Shown here: one piece after another, positions 6,048-10,914 of the stretch
How positions within the stretch are numbered: position 1 is the first letter of the stretch
Layout: each line of letters begins with the position of its first letter
Assembly (NCBI GenBank): GCA_031551755.1
Contig: JAVBNE010000080.1
Span: 1 to 10,914 of the forward strand
Direction of reading: 5' to 3'
Source of the DNA: JAVBMU01 sp031551755
GTDB taxonomy: Bacteria; Actinomycetota; Actinomycetes; Actinomycetales; Cellulomonadaceae
DNA: 10,914 nucleotides
Program-made: the position numbers and the translations under genes
Notes under the pieces: model-generated
What the model was told of the DNA's origin: nothing
Seen by the model: the letters and a program-made list of their open reading frames with translations, nothing else
Database searches by the model: none

Positions 6048-7043
6048 GTGCCCGCACCACCTGTGACCGAAGTCGTCACCGCTTACCGCACGGCCCTGCG
6101 GTCCCGGTTTCGTGGACTCGACTTCCGCGACGGCCTACTGCTCCGCGGTGCGGCGGGGTGGGGGGAGTTCTCACCCTTCTGGGATTACGACGACGCGCAG
6201 GCTCGCGCCTGGTTGCGTGCGGCGCGAGAGGCGGCCCATGAGGGCTGGCCGGCGCCGGTCCGCACCTCCGTGCCGGTGAATGTGACGATCCCGGCTGTGG
6301 GACCCGTACGTGCGCGCGCCCTCGTCGAGGCGTCGCAGGGCTGCCGTACCGCGAAGGTCAAGGTTGCGCAGCACGGTCCTGCCGGCTTGGAGGATCTGGC
6401 CGCGGAGGCGGCCCGGGTGGAGGCGGTCGCCGATGCACTGGGTCCGGGTGGCAAGGTCCGGATCGACGCGAACGGTGGCTGGACGGTCGCTGAGGCGGTC
6501 GACCGGCTTCCGGTACTCGACCGCGCGGCGGGCGGGCTGGAGTACGTGGAGCAACCCTGTGCGACGGTCGCCGAGCTGGCCGCCGTCCGACGGGCGACCA
6601 CCGTGCCGGTCGCCGCTGATGAGTCCATCCGCCGCGCCGCTGACCCGCTTGCCGTGGTCCGGGCGGACGCCGCCGACATCGTGGTCCTCAAAGTCCAGCC
6701 GTTGGGTGGGGTCCGGGCCTGCCTGGAACTCGCAGAGCAGGTCGGCTTACCGGCCGTGGTGTCCTCAGCCCTGGAGAGTTCCGTGGGCATCGCGGCCGGT
6801 GTCGCACTGGCCGCCGCCTTGCCCGACTTGCCTTATGCCTGCGGGTTGGCCACGGTGCAACTCTTCGAGGCCGACGTCGTCCCCCGGCCGCTCCTGCCGG
6901 TCGACGGCGCCTTGCCGGTTGAGCGCCCGGAACCGACCGAGGCGAGTCTGGCCGATGCCGCCTCGGCCGAGCTGACCGCCCGCTGGCGGGAGCGATACGA
7001 CCGGGTGGCCACCCTCGAATCCGCGACTGAGGAGCACCGGTGA
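6048..7043 (+). CDS. menC: o-Succinylbenzoate synthase (MenC)
   Basis: MenC is an enolase-superfamily enzyme that dehydrates SHCHC to o-succinylbenzoate. At 331 residues it has the typical length. Expected active-site residues are visible: the KxK pair K103 and K105 (TAKVKV); metal ligands D140 (RIDANGGW), E168 (YVEQP) and D191 (AADES); and the opposite base K215 (VVLKVQPLGG). The MenC signature VSSALESSVGIAAG lies at 238-251. Translation starts at a GTG only 9 bases after the tetR stop. There is no spaced ribosome binding site but a TAACCT hexamer 6 nt upstream, which suggests a leaderless mRNA. The stop overlaps the menD start in GTGA, so menC and menD are translationally coupled. No menH or bpoC-like hydrolase lies between menC and menD, unlike M. 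tuberculosis. Confidence 0.96.
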   Translation: MPAPPVTEVVTAYRTALRSRFRGLDFRDGLLLRGAAGWGEFSPFWDYDDAQARAWLRAAREAAHEGWPAPVRTSVPVNVTIPAVGPVRARALVEASQGCRTAKVKVAQHGPAGLEDLAAEAARVEAVADALGPGGKVRIDANGGWTVAEAVDRLPVLDRAAGGLEYVEQPCATVAELAAVRRATTVPVAADESIRRAADPLAVVRADAADIVVLKVQPLGGVRACLELAEQVGLPAVVSSALESSVGIAAGVALAAALPDLPYACGLATVQLFEADVVPRPLLPVDGALPVERPEPTEASLADAASAELTARWRERYDRVATLESATEEHR

Positions 7044-8794
7044 CCGTTCCGTCCGTCCGCGTCGCACAGGCCGTCGTCCAGGAGCTGATCCGGTACGGGG
7101 TCCACGATGTCGTACTCGCCCCCGGGTCGCGCAGCGCCCCCCTCGCCTATGCGCTCGCAGCAGCCGACCGTGCCGGTGCTCTCACGCTGCATGTGCGCAT
7201 CGACGAACGGTCGGCCGCATTCCTCGCGGTCGGCCTGGCCCGGGGTGCCGAACCACAGGTGAATGCCGGCGTCGAGTTGCCGCGTCCGGTGGCGGTGGTC
7301 ACCACCTCAGGTACGGCGGTCGCCAACCTCCACCCCGCGGTCCTCGAAGCACACCACGCCGGCCTACCGGTGGTGCTCCTCACGGCGGACCGGCCCGCGG
7401 AACTGCGCGGCACGGGGGCCAACCAAACGATCGACCAGTCGGGGATCTTCGGCCCAGCGGTACGGGCGTGCGTGGATCTGCCCGCACCCGACGGTCGTGC
7501 CGAAGAGGTCGGCGACGCCGTGGCCACGGTCGGCCGGGCGCTCGCGGCCGCTCTGGGGACCCGTACCGCCCACCCCGGGCCGGTGCACCTCAACATCGCC
7601 TTCCGGCCCCCGTTGGTGCCCACGGAACCGTTGCCGGATGACCCGGTGCCCCCGCCCGGACTTTCCCGCGCGACGGTGGTGGCGCCGGTGATCGCGACGC
7701 TGCCCGTCAGCCTCGACGTCGCCCCGTCGGCGGCCCGCACGGTCGTCATCGCGGGCGACGGCGCGGGACCGGTCGCCCGGCAGCTCGCGGAGGCACAGGG
7801 CTGGCCGTTGTTCGCCGAGCCGTCCTCGGGGGCGGTCGGTGGTCCGCAGCATGTGACTGGGTACCCGCTCCTGGTGGCCCGGGCGCCGGTGGTGGCCGCC
7901 ATCGAACACGCGGTGGTCCTCGGCCGTCCCACCCTCTCGCGGGCGGTGCAGACCGTGCTCGCCGCGCCCACCGTCGAGGTCACGGTCATCGCTCCCGGGG
8001 CGGCGCCCTGGCCGGATCCGGCGCGGGCAGCCGACCGCGTCCTGCCTGCCGTCCCGCCATCCTGGTTGGTTCCCGCGGTCGCCGACGAGGACTGGAGCGA
8101 TGCCTGGCGGGCGGCGAGTGCCGTGGTCGCCGAGGTAGTCGCCGCCGCGGCCGCCGAACACAGTGGCCTGGGAGTTGCCATGACCGTGGCGCAGGCGTGT
8201 GGCCCGCGGGATCTGGTGGTGGTCGGTTCCTCGTCCCCGGTCCGCGACCTCGAGATCGCATTGGGGACCCAGGCTCCCCGGATCGTCGCCAATCGGGGTG
8301 TGGCGGGGATCGATGGGATGCTGTCGACGATCATCGGGGTGGCGATCGCCGCCGGCCGCCTAGGCTGGCGGACCCGGGGGCTCGTGGGGGACCTGACCTT
8401 CCTGCACGATATCGGTGGGCTTGCGCACGGTCCGGCGGAACCCGCGGCTGATGTGCAGATCGTCGTCGTGAACGACAACGGGGGAGCGATCTTCTCGACC
8501 CTAGAACCCGGTGGGCTCGCGGAGACGACCCCGGCCGCACGGGTGACCTTCGAAAGGGTCTTCGGCACAGCCCACGGCGCCGATCTGGGTCAGCTGTGTG
8601 CCGGCTACGGTATCCGGCACCGTCGGGTTACCTCCCTTGCGGCACTGCGGCTGGTATTGGCGGAGCCCGGGCCGGGGGTCGAGGTGATCGAGGTGCCGCT
8701 TGATCGCGGTGTCCGGCGTGCTCGCGCGCGTTCCCTGGCGGCCGAGATCGATCGGGCCTGCGCCGCACTCGGGTTTCCGTTTGCGGCGGAATGA
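7040..8794 (+). CDS. menD: 2-succinyl-5-enolpyruvyl-6-hydroxy-3-cyclohexene-1-carboxylate synthase (MenD)
   Basis: MenD is a thiamine-diphosphate enzyme that joins 2-oxoglutarate (after decarboxylation) to isochorismate, the first committed step of the pathway. At 584 residues the length is usual. The N-terminal pyrimidine-binding domain has the substrate loop PGSRSAPL (28-35), the cofactor-activating Glu56 (HVRIDERSAAF) and TSGTAVANLHPAV. The C-terminal diphosphate-binding domain has the GDL(x)26NDN motif: G450-D451 in GDLTFLHDIGG, then V477-N478-D479-N480-G481-G482. The GTG start overlaps the menC stop by 4 bases, with GAGGAG (7029-7034) 5 nt before it. This start places the SRS motif and Glu56 at their usual distances from the N-terminus. 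A small hairpin follows 66 bases after the stop, and the htrA-like gene lies beyond. Confidence 0.97.
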   Translation: MTVPSVRVAQAVVQELIRYGVHDVVLAPGSRSAPLAYALAAADRAGALTLHVRIDERSAAFLAVGLARGAEPQVNAGVELPRPVAVVTTSGTAVANLHPAVLEAHHAGLPVVLLTADRPAELRGTGANQTIDQSGIFGPAVRACVDLPAPDGRAEEVGDAVATVGRALAAALGTRTAHPGPVHLNIAFRPPLVPTEPLPDDPVPPPGLSRATVVAPVIATLPVSLDVAPSAARTVVIAGDGAGPVARQLAEAQGWPLFAEPSSGAVGGPQHVTGYPLLVARAPVVAAIEHAVVLGRPTLSRAVQTVLAAPTVEVTVIAPGAAPWPDPARAADRVLPAVPPSWLVPAVADEDWSDAWRAASAVVAEVVAAAAAEHSGLGVAMTVAQACGPRDLVVVGSSSPVRDLEIALGTQAPRIVANRGVAGIDGMLSTIIGVAIAAGRLGWRTRGLVGDLTFLHDIGGLAHGPAEPAADVQIVVVNDNGGAIFSTLEPGGLAETTPAARVTFERVFGTAHGADLGQLCAGYGIRHRRVTSLAALRLVLAEPGPGVEVIEVPLDRGVRRARARSLAAEIDRACAALGFPFAAE

Positions 8795-8860
8795 GGCGGT
8801 GCCTACCAGGCCTGCCGCGTCTGCCGACGGCGATTCGCAGCTAATTCCCAGGTATGCCTA

Positions 8861-8876
8861 AGCCTGGTTTCAGGCT
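8861..8876 (+). terminator. Small inverted repeat between menD and the htrA-like gene
   Basis: AGCCTG and CAGGCT form a 6-bp stem around the loop GTTT. The following bases (GTTGGTGTG) are only mildly T-rich. It could be a weak terminator for menC-menD or a leader structure or operator for the protease gene, whose ribosome binding site starts 26 bases later. No clear -10 hexamer for the protease was found in the 8795-8901 gap. Confidence 0.35.
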
Positions 8877-8901
8877 GTTGGTGTGAAGTGGGGTGCAGAC
8901 G

Positions 8902-8909
8902 AAGGAGGT
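8902..8909 (+). promoter_or_regulatory. Strong ribosome binding site that decides the protease start
   Basis: AAGGAGGT is a full match to the anti-Shine-Dalgarno complement and lies 7 nt before the ATG at 8917. The frame is open to a GTG at 8893, but that start would place this site inside the coding sequence, so 8917 is preferred. Confidence 0.8.
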
Positions 8910-8916
8910 CAAGCCC

Positions 8917-10476
8917 ATGAACACCCCCCACCCCACGCCGGCCGACAGTGAGGCCACCACCCCGACGCAGCCGGTTGCATCCACGCAGCCGGTTGCATCC
9001 ACGCAGCCGGAGGCGCCGACGCAGCCGATGGCGCCCGTTCCGGCCGCCGCCGCGACTTCCGGGCCGGCCGCCTCCCCGGTACCGCAGACGCCCGCTCCTT
9101 CGCCGACTCCCGTGCCCCCGCCACCCGCATCGCCTGTGCAGGGGCCGGCCCCGACGCCTGCGGAGCCGAACCGCCCCCGGCGTGGTTGGGTACCCGTCGT
9201 GGGTGCGGCAGCGGCTGCGGCGGTGTTCGCCAGTGCCGGGACGGCGGGTGTGATCATCGGCCTCGACCACGCCAACTCGCCGACGCCGACCTCACTCGCC
9301 GAGGTCACCGGACCGGAGCAGTCTCCGACGAATGTGCCGGTCGCGAACTCCTCCTCTCAGAACCCCAACTGGGAGGCGGTGACCAAGGCTGTTGCGCCCT
9401 CCGTCGTCGCGATCAAGGTCACCACGCAGAGCGGTACCGGGGAGGGCTCCGGTGTGATCATCGACTCCGCCGGTCAGATCCTCACGAATAATCACGTGGT
9501 CTCCGGGGCGCAGAACGACACCGTGCAGGTGACACTCTCCGATGGTCGCCTGTTCGACGCCAAGATCGTTGGTGCTGACGAGACGACCGACCTGGCGGTC
9601 GTGAAGCTCGTGGACGCGCCGAAGGGACTGACTGCGGCCACTTTGGGTGATTCCGAGGCCGTGACCGTTGGGGAGTCCGTGCTTGCGGTGGGGAACCCCT
9701 TGGGGCTGGCCAACACCGCGACGACCGGCATCGTGTCGGCGCTCGACCGGCCGGTGTCCGCCTCGGGTCAGGACGGTGGCGCCTCGGTGGTGACGAATGC
9801 CATCCAGATTGATGCGGCGATCAACCCGGGCAACTCCGGGGGGCCGTTGTTCAACGCCAAGGGTCAGGTCATCGGGATCACGTCCTCGATCGCCACGATG
9901 TCCTCTGGTGGCGGTGAGTCCGGTTCGATCGGGCTCGGGTTCGCGATCCCGGCCGACCTCGCAGAGTCGATCAGCGCGCAGCTCATTAAGAACGGGAGCG
10001 CGGAGCACGCCTTCCTTGGGGTCTCGCTCTTGGATGCCACCGCGACCGCGGACGGTGTGACCCGTCGTGGTGCGAAGGTCGAGGAGGTCTCGAATGACTC
10101 ACCGGCCGCGAAGGCCGGCATCAAGGAGGGCGATGTCGTGGTCGCCATCGGGGACGACCCGGTGAGCGGGGCTGAGGCGTTGACCGGGTTCGTCCGTGAA
10201 CGGGCGGCCGGTGAGCAGGTCGAGGTCACCGTGGTGCGTGACGGCAAGGCTGTGGTCGTCGAGGTGACCTTGGCCGCGAAGAAGGTCGAGGCCAGTTCCG
10301 GCGGACAGGATTCCCAAGGTGGCTCGGGGTCTCGAAACGATCCGCGGAGTGGCCACGGCCAGGGCTTGCCCGGTAACGGTTCCCAGGGCGACCCGGGTCA
10401 GGGCTCCCAGTCCGATCCGACCAACCCGAACAACATCCCTGACTCGAACCAGTGGTTCTACGGCGGTCAGGGCTAA
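8917..10476 (+). CDS. Membrane-anchored HtrA-like serine protease with PDZ domain (PepD type)
   Basis: A protein of 519 residues from the ATG preceded by AAGGAGGT. Residues 1-88 are a Pro/Thr/Ala-rich cytoplasmic tail with four TQP hexapeptide repeats (17-40). A single membrane helix lies at about 92-116. The extracytoplasmic trypsin-like domain (about 150-345) has the full triad: H193 (LTNNHVV), D225 (ETTDLAVVKL) and S307 (INPGNSGGPL). A PDZ domain follows (about 367-455, beginning FLGVSLL), then a 60-residue Ser/Gly/Gln/Asn-rich tail. The order and motifs match mycobacterial PepD/HtrA proteins, which handle misfolded envelope proteins and often act in SigE-type stress responses. No sigma-factor site is evident here. 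The Gly/Gln/Asn tail after the PDZ looks unusual beside PepD as I remember it. A strong hairpin lies 47 bases after the stop. Confidence 0.93.
   Translation: MNTPHPTPADSEATTPTQPVASTQPVASTQPEAPTQPMAPVPAAAATSGPAASPVPQTPAPSPTPVPPPPASPVQGPAPTPAEPNRPRRGWVPVVGAAAAAAVFASAGTAGVIIGLDHANSPTPTSLAEVTGPEQSPTNVPVANSSSQNPNWEAVTKAVAPSVVAIKVTTQSGTGEGSGVIIDSAGQILTNNHVVSGAQNDTVQVTLSDGRLFDAKIVGADETTDLAVVKLVDAPKGLTAATLGDSEAVTVGESVLAVGNPLGLANTATTGIVSALDRPVSASGQDGGASVVTNAIQIDAAINPGNSGGPLFNAKGQVIGITSSIATMSSGGGESGSIGLGFAIPADLAESISAQLIKNGSAEHAFLGVSLLDATATADGVTRRGAKVEEVSNDSPAAKAGIKEGDVVVAIGDDPVSGAEALTGFVRERAAGEQVEVTVVRDGKAVVVEVTLAAKKVEASSGGQDSQGGSGSRNDPRSGHGQGLPGNGSQGDPGQGSQSDPTNPNNIPDSNQWFYGGQG
8965..9036 (+). repeat. 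Four tandem 18-bp repeats in the protease N-terminal tail
   Basis: Units 8965-8982 and 8983-9000 are identical (ACGCAGCCGGTTGCATCC). Units 9001-9018 and 9019-9036 keep ACGCAGCCG and then diverge. They encode TQPVAS, TQPVAS, TQPEAP and TQPMAP. The identical first pair suggests recent duplication, and copy number may vary between strains. Confidence 0.85.
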
Positions 10477-10504
10477 GCGCCGGAGCGTATTGCCCGGTGG
10501 CGCT
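10476..10504 (+). terminator. Weak inverted repeat at the protease stop codon
   Basis: AGCGCC (10476-10481) can pair with GGCGCT (10499-10504) around a 17-base loop. An alternative pairing is GAGCG (10483-10487) with CGCTC (10501-10505). The first arm begins at the last base of the stop codon. It is much weaker than the next hairpin and may only assist it. Confidence 0.25.
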
Positions 10505-10523
10505 CGGTAGATGCCGCCCTGGT

Positions 10524-10555
10524 CTCGGACCCGGCCTGTTCAGGCTGGGTCCGAG
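10524..10555 (+). terminator. Long hairpin terminator after the protease gene
   Basis: CTCGGACCC, G, GCCTG (10524-10538) pairs with CAGGC, T, GGGTCCGAG (10541-10555). This gives 15 pairs with one G-U wobble and only two bases, TT, between the arms. The following bases (CACGTGTTGGG) lack a U-tract, common for actinobacterial terminators. It is the best RNA hairpin in the window and closes the protease transcription unit. Confidence 0.75.
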
Positions 10556-10774
10556 CACGTGTTGGGTGCCGCCAAATCCGGTATGTCGTTGTGTCCCCGG
10601 AGCTGCCTAAGGTTGTCGTGCGTACTGTCCCTCGCAGCGGTGGTCGGTACGGCGCTGTCAGGCTGCCCCGGGCTGGTTCTTGATGGTGTGGGTTGGCTTT
10701 TCAGGGTTGGCGCTATACGGTGTTGTTTTGTCGTGTTGTTCGGTTTTGGGAGGTGGCCGCGATGGTGTGGGATG
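10556..10774. other. Gene-free stretch, G+T-rich on the plus strand, before the insertion sequence
   Basis: About 220 bases separate the terminator from the insertion sequence. In 10681-10750, 59 of 70 bases are G or T and only 35 of 70 are G or C, unlike the rest of the window. A 64-codon open frame from the ATG at 10583 uses codons rare at this GC (ATA, CTA, AGG, TGT) and has no ribosome binding site, so I do not call it a gene. The stretch holds one plausible promoter (10693-10721). Confidence 0.5.
10693..10721 (+). promoter_or_regulatory. Candidate promoter pointing into the insertion sequence
   Basis: TTGGCT (10693-10698), a 17-base spacer and TACGGT (10716-10721) form the best -35/-10 pair seen in the window; an overlapping TATACG reading has a 15-base spacer. 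Transcription would start near 10728, about 47 bases outside the element, and run into orfA at 10835. It may be a resident promoter captured by the insertion. Confidence 0.4.
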
Positions 10775-10914
10775 TGAACCGCCCCGGGTTTGATGCCGTT
10801 CCTTTCTGAGTCGCCGACCAGGAAGGATGGGCTCATGCCCAAGAAGATCGATCCGGGGATCAAGGCGCGTGCTGTGCGTCTGGTGTCCGACCACCTCGGG
10901 GAGTACTCGTCGTT
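10775..10914 (+). mobile_element. Left end of an IS3-family (IS6110-like) insertion sequence, cut by the window end
   Basis: The sequence from 10775 begins TGAACCGCCCCGGG, closely matching from memory the IS6110 terminal inverted repeat (TGAACCGCCCCGG). About 60 bases later comes AGGAAGGATGGGCTCATG, again like the orfA start region of IS6110. The right end, orfB and any target duplication lie outside the window, so intactness cannot be judged. Confidence 0.8.
10835..10914 (+). CDS. IS3-family transposase OrfA, N-terminal part (runs off the window)
   Basis: Only 26 codons are visible, from the ATG at 10835 to the window end. The N-terminus MPKKIDPGIKARAVRLVSDH is typical of actinobacterial IS3-family OrfA proteins: a basic start followed by an Arg-Ala-Val-Arg-Leu-Val helix that opens the helix-turn-helix (HTH_Tnp_1) domain, which binds the terminal repeats. 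The ribosome binding site GGAAGGA (10821-10827) lies 7 nt upstream. In this family OrfB, carrying the DDE catalytic domain, normally follows in the -1 frame and is made by programmed frameshifting. That part is outside the window, so it is unknown whether the element is functional. Confidence 0.85.
   Translation, partial: MPKKIDPGIKARAVRLVSDHLGEYSS

Noticed and set aside
7147..8568. A 473-codon open frame on the minus strand under menD.
   Set aside because: Ser/Thr/Ala/Arg-biased composition with no domain pattern, fully antisense to a confidently identified menD. Long antisense frames are expected at this GC content.
8893..8916. A GTG at 8893 as the protease start, adding 8 residues.
   Set aside because: It would put the full AAGGAGGT ribosome binding site inside the gene, while the ATG at 8917 lies 7 nt after that site.
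10583..10777. A 64-codon open frame with a lipobox-like ALSGC, ending on the first three bases of the insertion sequence; possibly a gene broken by the insertion.
   Set aside because: No ribosome binding site, six Cys residues, and codons rare in this genome (ATA, CTA, AGG, TGT). The lipobox match is probably chance.
1..10914. CRISPR arrays, tRNA or rRNA genes.
   Set aside because: No regularly spaced direct repeats, cloverleaf-like segments or rRNA motifs were seen. The only tandem repeat found is the coding 18-bp repeat at 8965-9036.

Overview
The window is high-GC (about two-thirds G+C by eye) actinobacterial DNA, most likely from Mycobacteriales or a near relative. The evidence is the GTG starts, a DUF4229 protein, a type II MenB, a PepD/HtrA-like protease, an IS6110-like insertion sequence end, and several starts that look leaderless. 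The genus cannot be fixed from the sequence.

Layout: the 3' end of an unrecognised, lower-GC gene (1-141, +) comes first. Next is a compact divergent pair: a PLDc_N-type membrane protein (172-576, -) and a DUF4229 membrane protein (607-924, +). The core is a split menaquinone locus: menE-menA on the minus strand (2919 down to 876), a DUF3048 (YerB-like) lipoprotein on the plus strand (2994-4061), menB on the minus strand (5011-4049), and menC-menD on the plus strand (6048-8794). A two-gene cassette sits between menB and menC: a guanidinium-type SMR exporter (gdx/sugE, 5095-5418) and a TetR regulator (5418-6038). After menD come a membrane-anchored HtrA-like protease (8917-10476), a strong hairpin terminator, a G+T-rich stretch of about 220 bases, and the left end of an IS3/IS6110-like element whose transposase orfA runs off the window.

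How the genes work together: MenD, MenC, MenE, MenB and MenA carry isochorismate through SEPHCHC, SHCHC, o-succinylbenzoate, its CoA ester and DHNA-CoA, then prenylate DHNA. The isochorismate synthase, the MenH lyase, the DHNA-CoA thioesterase and the final methyltransferase are not in this window. The lipoprotein, the two small membrane proteins and the protease are envelope proteins with no visible catalytic role in the pathway.

The main pattern outside the genes is transcriptional. Five starts (PLDc_N, DUF4229, menE, menB, menC) each have a TANNNT -10-like hexamer exactly 6 nt before an ATG or GTG, with no usable Shine-Dalgarno, as expected for leaderless mRNAs. Genes inside operons or with longer leaders (menA, tetR, menD, gdx, DUF3048, htrA-like) have recognisable ribosome binding sites. 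In menC the hexamer contains the tetR stop codon. I found no clear undescribed multi-gene system. The best leads are this leaderless architecture, the gdx-tetR cassette inside a menaquinone locus, and the overlapping inverted repeats before gdx.
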